Positions 8,089 to 16,456 of a DNA stretch of 64,000 bases are shown piece after piece; position 1 is the stretch's first letter; each line of letters starts with the position of its first letter. Under the pieces are notes generated by a model. The model was given only the letters and a program-made list of their open reading frames with translations. It was not told the DNA's origin and searched no databases. Source of the stretch: Nocardioides plantarum (GTDB lineage Bacteria > Actinomycetota > Actinomycetes > Propionibacteriales > Nocardioidaceae); NCBI RefSeq assembly GCF_006346395.1, contig NZ_VDMS01000005.1:186001-250000 (forward strand), read 5' to 3'. Position numbers and translations under genes: made by a program.

Positions 8089-10704
8089 ATGTTCGAGCGG
8101 TTCACTGACCGAGCTCGTCGGGTGGTCGTGCTGGCCCAGGAAGAGGCCCGCATGCTCTCCCACAACTACATCGGGACCGAGCACATCCTGCTCGGCCTCA
8201 TCCACGAGGGAGAGGGCGTCGCCGCCAAGGCGCTCGAGAGCCTCGACATCTCGCTGGAGGCCGTGCGCGCCCAGGTCGAGGAGATCATCGGCCAGGGCCA
8301 GCAGGCCCCGTCGGGCCACATCCCCTTCACCCCGCGCGCCAAGAAGGTGCTCGAGCTCTCCCTGCGCGAGGCGCTGCAGCTCGGCCACTCCTACATCGGC
8401 ACCGAGCACATCCTGCTCGGCCTGATCCGCGAGGGCGAGGGCGTCGCCGCGCAGGTGCTGCAGAAGCTCGGCGCCGACCTCAACCGGGTGCGCCAGCAGG
8501 TCATCCAGCTGCTCTCCGGCTTCCAGGGCAAGGAGTCCACCGCGGCCGCCGCGGCCCAGACCGGGAGCGGCGACGCGCCGACCTCGTCGCTGGTGCTCGA
8601 CCAGTTCGGCCGCAACCTCACCCAGGACGCCCGCGAGAGCAAGCTCGACCCGGTCATCGGCCGTGAGACCGAGATCGAGCGGGTCATGCAGATCCTGAGC
8701 CGTCGTACGAAGAACAACCCGGTGCTCATCGGCGAGCCGGGCGTCGGCAAGACGACCATCGTCGAGGGCCTGGCCCAGGACATCGTCCGTGGCAACGTGC
8801 CCGAGACGCTCAAGGACAAGCAGATCTACACCCTCGACCTCGGCGCGCTCGTCGCCGGCAGCCGCTACCGCGGTGACTTCGAGGAGCGTCTGAAGAAGGT
8901 GCTCAAGGAGATCCGCACCCGCGGCGACATCGTGCTGTTCATCGACGAGATCCACACCCTCGTCGGTGCGGGTGCGGCCGAGGGCGCGATCGACGCCGCC
9001 AGCATCCTCAAGCCCATGCTGGCCCGCGGCGAGCTGCAGACGATCGGCGCGACGACGCTCGACGAGTACCGCAAGTACCTCGAGAAGGACGCCGCCCTCG
9101 AGCGTCGCTTCCAGCCGATCCAGGTCGCCGAGCCGTCGATCGCCCACACGATCGAGATGCTCAAGGGCCTGCGCGACCGCTACGAGGCCCACCACCGCGT
9201 CACCATCACCGACGAGGCGCTGGTCTCGGCCGCGACGCTGGCCGACCGCTACATCTCCGACCGGTTCCTGCCCGACAAGGCCATCGACCTGATCGACGAG
9301 GCCGGCTCGCGGCTGCGGATCCGCCGGATGACGGCGCCCGCCGACCTGCGCGAGTACGACGACAAGATCGCCGAGGTCCGCACCCGCAAGGAGGCGGCCA
9401 TCGACGGCCAGGACTTCGAGGCCGCGGCGCGCCTGCGCGACGAGGAGAAGCAGCTCATGCTGCGCAAGTCCGAGCGCGAGAAGCAGTGGCGCGCCGGTGA
9501 CATGGACGAGGTCGCCGAGGTCGACGAGGAGCTCATCGCCGAGGTCCTCGCGGTGGCGACCGGCATCCCGATCGTCAAGCTGTCCGAGGAGGAGTCCACG
9601 CGGCTGCTCCACATGGAGGACGAGCTGCACAAGCGGGTCATCGGCCAGGACGAGGCCGTCAAGGCCATCTCCCGCGCCATCCGTCGTACGCGAGCCGGGC
9701 TCAAGGACCCCAAGCGTCCCGGCGGGTCGTTCATCTTCGCCGGTCCGTCCGGTGTCGGTAAGACCTGGCTGTCCAAGACGCTGGCCGACTTCCTGTTCGG
9801 CGACGAGGACTCCCTGATCCAGCTCGACATGTCCGAGTTCAGCGAGAAGCACACCGTCTCGCGGCTCTTCGGCTCGCCTCCCGGCTACGTCGGCTACGAG
9901 GAGGGCGGCCAGCTCACCGAAAAGGTGCGGCGCAAGCCGTTCTCGGTGGTGCTGTTCGACGAGGTCGAGAAGGCCCACCCCGACATCTTCAACTCGCTGC
10001 TGCAGATCCTCGAGGAAGGTCGACTGACCGACTCGCAGGGCCGGGTCGTCGACTTCAAGAACACCGTCATCATCATGACGACCAACCTCGGCACCCGTGA
10101 CATCAACAAGTCGGTCCACCTCGGGTTCAACCAGAGCGGTGACGCCGCCGGCTCCTACGAGCGGATGAAGGCCAAGGTCCAGGACGAGCTCAAGCAGCAC
10201 TTCCGGCCCGAGTTCCTCAACCGTGTCGACGAGATCGTCGTCTTCCCGCCGCTGAGCCGCGAGCAGATCGTCCACATGGTCGACAACATGGTCGCCTCGG
10301 TCGAGCTGCGGATGCGCGACCGCGACATGCGGATCGAGCTGACGCAGGCCGCCAAGGACCTGCTGGCCGAGCGGGGCTTCGACCCCGTCCTCGGTGCCCG
10401 GCCGCTGCGTCGCACGATCCAGCGCGAGATCGAGGACTCGATGGCCGAGAAGATGCTCTTCGGCGAGGTCGGTCCCGGTCAGATCGTGCTGGTCGACGTC
10501 GAGGGTGAGGGTCCGACCGCGACCTTCACCTTCAAGGGCCAGAAGATGGGCGAGCTGCCCGACCTGCCGCCGTTCGAGACCGCCGACATCGGTGGCGTCG
10601 ACCTCGGCAAGCCCGTCGAGGACGGCCCGGTCGACATCAAGAAGGCCGGTCCGACCGAGACCGAGGGCGGCGCCGCCGGCGCCCCGGGCCCCGGCGTCCT
10701 CTAG
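8089..10704 (+). CDS. clpC: ATP-dependent Clp protease ATP-binding subunit ClpC
   Basis: ClpC is a cytoplasmic AAA+ unfoldase that feeds substrates to the ClpP protease and works in protein quality control. The 871-residue product has two N-terminal Clp repeats (about 1-145), a first AAA+ module with Walker A GEPGVGKTT at 215-223 and Walker B VLFIDEIHT, a UVR-containing middle domain (DFEAAARLRDEEK), and a second AAA+ module with Walker A GPSGVGKT at 552-559 and Walker B VVLFDEVEKAH, followed by a Clp C-terminal domain. A CTAGGAG ribosome-binding sequence at 8077-8083 favours ATG 8089 over GTG 8083. A strong terminator follows, so it is monocistronic. Confidence 0.97.
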   Translation: MFERFTDRARRVVVLAQEEARMLSHNYIGTEHILLGLIHEGEGVAAKALESLDISLEAVRAQVEEIIGQGQQAPSGHIPFTPRAKKVLELSLREALQLGHSYIGTEHILLGLIREGEGVAAQVLQKLGADLNRVRQQVIQLLSGFQGKESTAAAAAQTGSGDAPTSSLVLDQFGRNLTQDARESKLDPVIGRETEIERVMQILSRRTKNNPVLIGEPGVGKTTIVEGLAQDIVRGNVPETLKDKQIYTLDLGALVAGSRYRGDFEERLKKVLKEIRTRGDIVLFIDEIHTLVGAGAAEGAIDAASILKPMLARGELQTIGATTLDEYRKYLEKDAALERRFQPIQVAEPSIAHTIEMLKGLRDRYEAHHRVTITDEALVSAATLADRYISDRFLPDKAIDLIDEAGSRLRIRRMTAPADLREYDDKIAEVRTRKEAAIDGQDFEAAARLRDEEKQLMLRKSEREKQWRAGDMDEVAEVDEELIAEVLAVATGIPIVKLSEEESTRLLHMEDELHKRVIGQDEAVKAISRAIRRTRAGLKDPKRPGGSFIFAGPSGVGKTWLSKTLADFLFGDEDSLIQLDMSEFSEKHTVSRLFGSPPGYVGYEEGGQLTEKVRRKPFSVVLFDEVEKAHPDIFNSLLQILEEGRLTDSQGRVVDFKNTVIIMTTNLGTRDINKSVHLGFNQSGDAAGSYERMKAKVQDELKQHFRPEFLNRVDEIVVFPPLSREQIVHMVDNMVASVELRMRDRDMRIELTQAAKDLLAERGFDPVLGARPLRRTIQREIEDSMAEKMLFGEVGPGQIVLVDVEGEGPTATFTFKGQKMGELPDLPPFETADIGGVDLGKPVEDGPVDIKKAGPTETEGGAAGAPGPGVL

Positions 10705-10734
10705 GCGAGGGCCGCCTGCTCCACCGCACCACCA

Positions 10735-10775
10735 GATCGACCCGTCGCCCATGGGCGACGGGTCGATCCGTTTTT
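10735..10775 (+). terminator. Rho-independent terminator of clpC
   Basis: Bases 10735-10768 form a perfect 34-base palindrome (17-bp stem centred on CCCATGGG), followed by CG and TTTTT at 10771-10775. This is a classic intrinsic terminator 30 bases after the clpC stop. Confidence 0.9.
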
Positions 10776-10778
10776 CAC

Positions 10779-10810
10779 GCTGACCCGTCGCCCATGGGCG
10801 ACGGGTCAGC
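10779..10810. repeat. Second copy of the clpC terminator palindrome
   Basis: A perfect 32-base palindrome that shares its central 26 bases with the clpC terminator hairpin 10 bases upstream. It has no U-tract on either strand. It may be a duplicated arm acting as a back-up stop for clpC or as a barrier for the convergent mutY. Confidence 0.6.
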
Positions 10811-10825
10811 GGGGGTCAGCGGGGG

Positions 10826-11728
10826 TCAGGGGAGGGCGAAGGTGTCTGGCCCGACCTGGGCGACCAGGGCGTCGGCCAGGAGCGTCTCGAGGCAGCGGGT
10901 GCGTTGGGCACCGTCGGGCCACACCGCCTCGAGGGCCGAGCGGTGCACGGGGAGGTCGCTGTCGCGCAGTACCGCGAGCAGCCGCCCCCGGCACTGTCGG
11001 TCGGTCCCGGCCCAGGCCTGGGCCCGGCGCGCCGGGCCGTCGTACGCCGGGTGCCCGGCCGCCCGCCAGGCGCACCGGTCCGCGATCGGGCAGTCCCCGC
11101 ACCGCGGTGACGCCGCGGTGCAGACCAGTGCCCCGAGCTCCATGACGGCCACGGCCCAGGTGGCGGCGGTCGCGGGGTCGTCGGGGAGCAGCGCCGTCGC
11201 GACGTCGCGCTCGGCGCGGGTCACCGAGGGACCCGGCAGCTCACGGCCGGAGACCGCGCGAGCCAGGACCCGCCGCACGTTGGTGTCGAGCACGACGTGA
11301 CGATGGCCGAAGGCGAAGCTGGCCACGGCCGCGGCGGTGTAGTCGCCGACGCCCGGCAGCGCGATCAGGTCGGTGTAGGCGTCCGGCACCTCGCCACCGT
11401 GGCGCTCCACGATGGCCACGGCCGCACCGTGCAGGCGCAGCGCCCGGCGCGGGTAGCCCAGCCGGCCCCAGGCCCGTACGGCCTCGCCGGTGGGCTCGGC
11501 TGCCAGGGCGGCCGGGGTGGGCCACCGCGTCAGCCACGCCTCGTGGACGGGCAGCACCCGCGCCACCGGTGTCTGCTGCAGCATCAGCTCCGAGACCAGC
11601 ACCGACCAGGGCGAGGCCTCGGGCCGGCGCCACGGAAGGTCGCGCTGGTGGTCGTCGTACCACTCCAGGACGGGCTCGTGGAGCGGCGACTCAGGCACCT
11701 GACGATTGTCCCTGCGGTGTGGCACCAC
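10826..11728 (-). CDS. mutY: A/G-specific adenine glycosylase MutY
   Basis: MutY removes adenine mispaired with 8-oxoguanine in the base-excision repair pathway. The product shows the HhH-GPD fold with DLPWRR, the ELMLQQTPVARVLP helix containing the catalytic Glu, the hairpin LPGVGDYTAAAVASFAFG with VLDTNVRRV carrying the catalytic Asp, and a C-terminal [4Fe-4S] site with spacing C-x6-C-x2-C-x5-C. The C-terminal NUDIX-like 8-oxoG domain of Gram-negative MutY is largely absent, leaving about 300 residues, as in other actinobacteria. ATG 11728 gives the longest product, but GTG 11698 has a GGGA ribosome-binding sequence at suitable spacing and removes an unconserved basic leader, so it may be the true start. 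Confidence 0.92.
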   Translation of the reverse strand: MVPHRRDNRQVPESPLHEPVLEWYDDHQRDLPWRRPEASPWSVLVSELMLQQTPVARVLPVHEAWLTRWPTPAALAAEPTGEAVRAWGRLGYPRRALRLHGAAVAIVERHGGEVPDAYTDLIALPGVGDYTAAAVASFAFGHRHVVLDTNVRRVLARAVSGRELPGPSVTRAERDVATALLPDDPATAATWAVAVMELGALVCTAASPRCGDCPIADRCAWRAAGHPAYDGPARRAQAWAGTDRQCRGRLLAVLRDSDLPVHRSALEAVWPDGAQRTRCLETLLADALVAQVGPDTFALP

Positions 11729-11763
11729 CGGACCGGGCGGGTCCCTCGTTAACGTCAGGTCCT

Positions 11764-12582
11764 ATGTCGTCGACGAGGCCACCGGTGCGCCGGCCCCTGT
11801 CTCCGGGCGTCTATCGGCGCCGCCGGCTCGGTGTCGCGGTCACCGCCGTGCTGCTCGTCGTCGCGACCGTCGACCTCGTCAACGGCGACGACGGGGCGCC
11901 GGCCGACGACACCGTCCAGCAGGTCGGCGGCACCCCCGCCGAGAGCCCCACCGCCACGTCGCCGGCCGGGGTCGCCGTCGGGCCGACCAAGACCCGCAAG
12001 GGCCGCCAGCCCACCGCACCGGCCACCACACCCCCCGCGCCGACGCCGGCCGAGCCCGAGGGCCGCTGCGCCGACTCCGACGTCACCGTGCGCCCCGAGA
12101 TCGAGTCGGCGGTGGCCGGGAGCCGGGTGGTGGTGACCCTCGCGCTGAACACCACCAGGTCCGAGGCGTGCACCTGGACCGTGAGCGCCGAGCACCTCGC
12201 CTACCGGATCACCGACGGCGACGTCGACGTCTGGGCGAGCAGCGACTGCCCGGAGCAGGTGCCCTCCACCGAGGTCGTCGTACGCCGCGACCTCGTCTCG
12301 ACCCTCCGGCTCACCTGGAACGGGCGTGAGTCGAGCCGCGACTGCCCGGCCTCGATGCCCGCCGTCGACCCCGGGTCCTACGCGGTGGAGGCCGCAGCGA
12401 TCGGCGGGGAGCCGTCGGACGCCGTGACGTTCAGGCTCACCGACCCGGCCAAGGCCCAGCCGGCGAAGCCTGCCGGGCCGTCGCTGCCGACGTCCAAGTC
12501 GAAGTCGAAGTCCGCGTCTAAATCCAAGTCGGCGTCGAAATCGAAGGTCAAGAAGACGTCGACGAAGCCTCCGGTGCGCTAA
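11764..12582 (+). CDS. Membrane-anchored or secreted protein with Ser/Lys-rich tail, function unknown
   Basis: I do not recognise a named family. The 272-residue product has a basic N-terminus, a hydrophobic segment at about 23-38 (LGVAVTAVLLVVATVDLV), a Thr/Pro/Ala-rich linker (about 45-100), a folded domain of about 140 residues with paired cysteines (RCADSD, EACTWTV, SDCPEQ, RDCPAS), and a low-complexity tail of repeated SKSKSAS units ending in basic residues. The layout suggests an exported beta-rich domain held at the membrane, with a basic tail that could contact cell-wall polymers; this is inference. It is divergent from mutY and convergent with disA. Confidence 0.6.
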   Translation: MSSTRPPVRRPLSPGVYRRRRLGVAVTAVLLVVATVDLVNGDDGAPADDTVQQVGGTPAESPTATSPAGVAVGPTKTRKGRQPTAPATTPPAPTPAEPEGRCADSDVTVRPEIESAVAGSRVVVTLALNTTRSEACTWTVSAEHLAYRITDGDVDVWASSDCPEQVPSTEVVVRRDLVSTLRLTWNGRESSRDCPASMPAVDPGSYAVEAAAIGGEPSDAVTFRLTDPAKAQPAKPAGPSLPTSKSKSKSASKSKSASKSKVKKTSTKPPVR

Positions 12583-12607
12583 GGACCGTGGCCCGGCGGC
12601 CGTGGAC

Positions 12608-12672
12608 CTCACCAGGTCTCGACGCCGGTTCGCGCCGAGCAAGCTCGTCGGCGACCCGGACGCTCGACCACC
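12608..12672. repeat. Dispersed palindromic element, family A copy 1
   Basis: This 65-base element recurs at 56368-56434. The left 29 bases and right 26 bases are identical between copies, while the centre differs (GAGCAAGCTC here) yet is self-complementary in both. The flanks are partly complementary to each other (CCGGTTCGC against GCGACCCGG). It lies between convergent genes. Confidence 0.75.
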
Positions 12673-12675
12673 CCC

Positions 12676-12713
12676 GAGGACGGCACGCGCTCCTGCGTCG
12701 CGCGCCCGTCCTC
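12676..12713. terminator. Hairpin between convergent genes, likely bidirectional terminator
   Basis: GAGGACGG (12676-12683) pairs perfectly with CCGTCCTC (12706-12713), with a further inner GCGC/GCGC stem and a 9-base loop. It overlaps the disA stop codon and follows the unknown secreted protein gene. There is no clear U-tract, so the function is inferred from position and stem strength. Confidence 0.5.
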
Positions 12714-13794
12714 AGACGTAGCGTTCGAGGATCGTCGACTCGGCCAGTCGGGAGAGGCCCTCACGCACGCTGCGGGCGCGCAGCTCGCCGACGCCGTCGA
12801 CGACCTGCAGGTCGTCGATGCCGGCGGACAGGAGCTTCTGGAGGGTGCCGAAGTGCTCGACGAGCCCGTCGACCACCGTGGACGGCAGCCGCGGCACCTT
12901 GGCCAGCAGCCGGTAGCCGCGGGGCGCGACGGCGCCGTCGAGGTGCTCGGCGGTGCCGAGACCCAGCACCCGGGCGGCCGAGGCCGGGTCGACCAGGTCG
13001 GTCGGCGAGAGCGCCTCGAGCCGCCCCAGCAGCACCTCGGGGCTCTTGGTACGCCGGCCGCCGGGCACGTAGTCGCGGATGACGAGCTCGCGCTCGGCGT
13101 CGACGCCGGTGACCAGCTCCTCGAGCTGGAGCGAGAGCAGCCGGCCGTCGCTGCCGAGCTCGAGCACGTGGTCCTCGATCTCGCGCGCGATGCGGGTGAC
13201 CATCTCGAGGCGCTGGGCGACGACCGCGACGTCGCGGACGGTCACCAGGTCCTCGATCTCCAGCGCCGAGAGGGTGCTGGACACCTCGTCGAGGCGCAGC
13301 TTGTAGCGCTCGAGCGTGGCCAGGGCCTGGTTGGCGCGCGAGAGGATCTTGCCGGAGTCCTCGAGCACGTAACGGGTCTCGCCGACGTAGGCGGCGATGA
13401 TCTGCATCGACTGCGACACCGAGATCACCGGGAACCCGGTCTGCTTGGCCACCCGGTCGGCGGTGCGGTGGCGGGTGCCGGTCTCGACCGAGTGGATCGT
13501 GTGGTCGGGCATCAGGTGGACCGCGGCCCGGGTGATCCGGGTGAGGTCCTTGTCGACGATGATGCCGCCGTCCATCTTGGCCAGCTCGCGCAGCCCGGTC
13601 GCGGTGAACGGGACGTCGAGCGCGAACCCGCCCGTCGAGATCGACTCCACCGTGCGGTCGTGCCCGATCACGATGAGGGCGCCGGTGCGACCGCGCAGGA
13701 TCCGTTCGAGCCCGTCACGCAGGGCCGTGCCCGGGGCGGTCAGGGCGAGGGTCGCCCGCAGGCGCTCCTGCTCCTCGGTGCGCGCGACGCTCAT
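12712..13794 (-). CDS. disA: DNA integrity scanning protein / diadenylate cyclase DisA
   Basis: DisA makes the second messenger c-di-AMP from two ATP and moves along DNA, pausing at lesions. The 360-residue protein has the N-terminal diadenylate cyclase domain (about 1-150), a helical spine, and a C-terminal HhH DNA-binding domain (VDGVGELRARSVREGLSRL). The GTRHRTA substrate motif is intact, but the usual DGA motif reads DGG (KMDGGIIVDKD), a one-residue departure. It starts about 10 bases after the radA stop on the same strand. disA next to radA is a conserved pairing, and RadA is known to affect DisA activity in Bacillus. Confidence 0.95.
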   Translation of the reverse strand: MSVARTEEQERLRATLALTAPGTALRDGLERILRGRTGALIVIGHDRTVESISTGGFALDVPFTATGLRELAKMDGGIIVDKDLTRITRAAVHLMPDHTIHSVETGTRHRTADRVAKQTGFPVISVSQSMQIIAAYVGETRYVLEDSGKILSRANQALATLERYKLRLDEVSSTLSALEIEDLVTVRDVAVVAQRLEMVTRIAREIEDHVLELGSDGRLLSLQLEELVTGVDAERELVIRDYVPGGRRTKSPEVLLGRLEALSPTDLVDPASAARVLGLGTAEHLDGAVAPRGYRLLAKVPRLPSTVVDGLVEHFGTLQKLLSAGIDDLQVVDGVGELRARSVREGLSRLAESTILERYV

Positions 13795-13803
13795 GGTCGA
13801 AGA

Positions 13804-15246
13804 TTACTTGTCCTCGACCACCTCGAGCGCATGCTTGGTGCGAGAGTCGAGATGGAGCAGGTGTAGCGCGGACCTCACGTCGCGCACCTCGACCACCCGC
13901 AGCCCGTCGACGACGCGGTCGTCGCGCACCGAACGCGGCCCCGTGGGAGCCTCCCGGCCGGCTGCGGCGGCGGGGACGACGGCCATCTTGAAGCCCAACC
14001 GCGCGGCCTCGGCCAGGCGCTGCGGCAGGTCGCGGACGCGCCGCAGCTCGCCGGCCAGCCCGATCTCGCCCATCGCGACCACCCCCACCGGCGGCGGGGT
14101 GACGAACGTGGCCGAGGCGAGGGCCACCGCGACGGCCAGGTCGCTCGCGGGGTCGGTCAGCCGCGCCCCGCCGACGGTCGAGGCGAACACGTCGTGGGAG
14201 TGCAGCCGGACGCCGACGTGTTGTTGGAGGACCGCCAGCACCATCGCGATGCGGGAGCCGTCGAGCCCCGAGACGGTGCGCCGCGGCCGTTCGAGGGGCG
14301 ACGGCGTCACCAGGGCCTGGACCTCGGCCAGGAGGGGGCGCCGCCCCTCCATGGTGACCGCGACGCAGGTGCCGGCGACGCGGCCGTGGAGGTGCTCGAC
14401 GAACAGGCCGGTGGGGTCGGCGACCGCCGTGATGCCGTCGGCGCCCAGGTCGAAGCAGCCGACCTCGTCGACGGGGCCGAAGCGGTTCTTGACCGCCCGG
14501 ACCATGCGGAACCGGCTGTTGCGGTCGCCCTCGAAGTGGAGCACCACGTCGACCAGGTGCTCCAGCACGCGGGGGCCGGCGATGCCGCCGTCCTTGGTGA
14601 CGTGGCCGACCAGCACCGTGGCGATCTCGCGGGTCTTGGCGACCCGGATCAACGCGGCCGAGACCTCCTTGACCTGGGTGACCCCGCCGGGCACGCCCTC
14701 GACGCCGGCGGCGCCGATCGTCTGCACCGAGTCGACGACGAGCAGGTCGGGCCTGACCTGCTCGATGTGGGTCAGGACGGCGCCGAGGTCGGTCTCGGCG
14801 GCGAGGTAGAGCTCGTCGTGGACCCCGCCGGTGCGATCGGCCCGCAGCCGGACCTGGCTCGCGGACTCCTCGCCGGTCACGTAGAGCACCCGGCGACCTG
14901 AGCGGGCGGTCTGGGCCGCGACCTCGAGCAGCAGGGTGCTCTTGCCGACGCCGGGCTCGCCGGCGAGCAGGATCGCCGCGCCGGGCACCAGGCCACCGCC
15001 GAGCACCCGGTCGAGCTCGGGCACCCCGGTGCCCTGGGAGGCGATCTCGGTGACCTTGACCTGTCCGATGGGCACCGCCGCCGACGTCACGGGGCCTGCG
15101 CTGGTGCGCATCGTCGGCGCGCTGGCCTCGGCCACCGAGCCCCACGCCTGGCACTCACCGCAGCGGCCGACCCACTTGCCGGTCTCCCAGCCGCACTCGG
15201 CGCACCGGTAGCTCGGGCGGGGTGCGCGTACGGCGGCTTTGCTCAT
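13804..15246 (-). CDS. radA: DNA repair protein RadA (Sms)
   Basis: RadA is a RecA-like ATPase and branch-migration helicase for recombination intermediates. The 480-residue product begins with a four-cysteine zinc finger (YRCAECGWETGKWVGRCGEC), followed by the ATPase core with Walker A GEPGVGKST, Walker B LLVVDSVQT, and the RadA signature VKNRFG, then a Lon-type C-terminal domain (DLAVAVALASA, GEIGLAGELR). ATG 15246 is chosen because the finger begins 11 residues later; an upstream in-frame ATG at 15270 only adds an unconserved leader. The stop lies 10 bases before the disA start. Confidence 0.95.
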   Translation of the reverse strand: MSKAAVRAPRPSYRCAECGWETGKWVGRCGECQAWGSVAEASAPTMRTSAGPVTSAAVPIGQVKVTEIASQGTGVPELDRVLGGGLVPGAAILLAGEPGVGKSTLLLEVAAQTARSGRRVLYVTGEESASQVRLRADRTGGVHDELYLAAETDLGAVLTHIEQVRPDLLVVDSVQTIGAAGVEGVPGGVTQVKEVSAALIRVAKTREIATVLVGHVTKDGGIAGPRVLEHLVDVVLHFEGDRNSRFRMVRAVKNRFGPVDEVGCFDLGADGITAVADPTGLFVEHLHGRVAGTCVAVTMEGRRPLLAEVQALVTPSPLERPRRTVSGLDGSRIAMVLAVLQQHVGVRLHSHDVFASTVGGARLTDPASDLAVAVALASATFVTPPPVGVVAMGEIGLAGELRRVRDLPQRLAEAARLGFKMAVVPAAAAGREAPTGPRSVRDDRVVDGLRVVEVRDVRSALHLLHLDSRTKHALEVVEDK

Positions 15247-15349
15247 GACCCGAACGCTAGACGCGACCACCGACAGCCCGCGGGCGACGCGCCCTCGAAC
15301 ACCCGATCGAGTGAGGGTCGGCGGCGCGCCGTACCGTTAGGATCCGGTT

Positions 15350-15361
15350 TGGATCGATCCA
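15350..15361. promoter_or_regulatory. Candidate LacI-type operator
   Basis: TGGATCGATCCA is a perfect 12-base palindrome with a central CpG, the usual form of LacI/GalR-family operators. It lies 21 bases before the GTG start of the LacI-family regulator gene, where it could mediate autoregulation. Confidence 0.5.
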
Positions 15362-15382
15362 GAGCCAACCGGGAGCCGCCAC

Positions 15383-16423
15383 GTGGAACGCATCACCCGC
15401 GTCTCCTCCCGCGCGCCCGCCGTGGCGCCGACGCTCGCCGACGTGGCCGAGCGGGCCGGGGTCTCGCGCCAGACCGTCTCCAACGCGGTCAACAACCCCG
15501 ACCTGCTGCGCGGCGACACGCTCGCGCGCGTGCAGGAGGCCATCCTCGAGCTGGGCTACGTGCCCAACCGCGCGGCCCGCAACCTGCGCACCCGGGCGTC
15601 CCACCTCATCGGCCTGCGGATGAGCCCGGTCCAGGAGGGCACGGCCAACGCCGCGATGGACCGTTTCGTGCACTCGCTCGTGTGGACCTCGCGCGAGGCG
15701 GGCTACCACGTGCTGCTGTTCTCGGGCGAGGGTCCTGACCCTCTCGAGGGCTACGACGACCTGATGCGCTCCACCGCGGTCGACGCCTTCGTGGTCACCG
15801 ACACCTACCTCGGCAACCCCCAGGCCGCCTGGCTGCGCGAGCGTCGGGCGCCGTTCGTGGCCTTCGGTCGCCCGTGGGACGACGACGGCGCCAAGCACCC
15901 CTGGGTCGACGTCGACGGTGCCGCGGGCACCGAGCTCGCCACGACGCACCTGCTGGACAAGGGTCACACCCGGATCGCCTGGATCGGCTGGCGCAAGGAC
16001 TCCTTCATCGGCGAGGACCGACGCGCCGGCTGGAGCCGCGCCCTGCGTGAGCGCGGCCACGCGACCACCGGCCTGGCCTCGCGCGTCGAGGACACCGTGT
16101 GGAGCGGCCGCGAGGCCAGCGCCGTGCTCCTCGACGAGGCGCGCCCGTCCGCCTTCGTCTGTGCCTCCGACACCCTCGCCATGGGCGTCCTGCACACCCT
16201 CGCCGAGCGTGGCCTCCACCCCGGGCACGACATCGCGGTCGTCGGCTTCGACGACTCCCAGGTCGCCCAGGTCGTCCACCCCGGCCTGACCTCGGTGCGC
16301 CAGCCGCTCGAGGAGGTCGCGATCGCCGTCGTCCGCTCGCTCGAGGACCTCCTGGCCACGCCCTCCCAGGTGGGTGAGGGCCTGCTGCTGACGCCGACGC
16401 TCACCGTGCGCGGGTCGTCGTAG
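15383..16423 (+). CDS. LacI-family transcriptional regulator
   Basis: The 346-residue product has the N-terminal LacI helix-turn-helix and hinge (TLADVAERAGVSRQTVSNAVNNPDLLRGDT, about 17-45, then LGYVPNRAARNLRTRAS) and a periplasmic-binding-protein-like sensor domain (FVCASDTLAMGVL, IAVVGFDDSQVAQVVHPGLTSVRQP). The GTG start is preceded by GGGAG at proper spacing. No sugar-uptake or catabolic genes adjoin it, so it may act only on itself or on distant genes; the effector cannot be deduced. A palindrome just upstream suggests autoregulation. Confidence 0.92.
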   Translation: MERITRVSSRAPAVAPTLADVAERAGVSRQTVSNAVNNPDLLRGDTLARVQEAILELGYVPNRAARNLRTRASHLIGLRMSPVQEGTANAAMDRFVHSLVWTSREAGYHVLLFSGEGPDPLEGYDDLMRSTAVDAFVVTDTYLGNPQAAWLRERRAPFVAFGRPWDDDGAKHPWVDVDGAAGTELATTHLLDKGHTRIAWIGWRKDSFIGEDRRAGWSRALRERGHATTGLASRVEDTVWSGREASAVLLDEARPSAFVCASDTLAMGVLHTLAERGLHPGHDIAVVGFDDSQVAQVVHPGLTSVRQPLEEVAIAVVRSLEDLLATPSQVGEGLLLTPTLTVRGSS

Positions 16424-16432
16424 TAGCGCTCA

Positions 16433-16454
16433 GGGGCCACGCGGGGGAGGCCCC
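16433..16454. terminator. Hairpin between convergent genes
   Basis: GGGGCC (16433-16438) and GGCCCC (16449-16454) can pair in the 33-base gap between the LacI regulator and the convergent methyltransferase. There is no U-tract, so it is only a candidate bidirectional terminator. Confidence 0.35.
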
Positions 16455-16456
16455 GC

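Noticed and set aside
8077..10752. An 891-codon minus-strand open frame opposite clpC
   Set aside because: clpC is unmistakable on the other strand, and the antisense product is compositionally biased Val/Glu/Asp/Arg sequence without domains.
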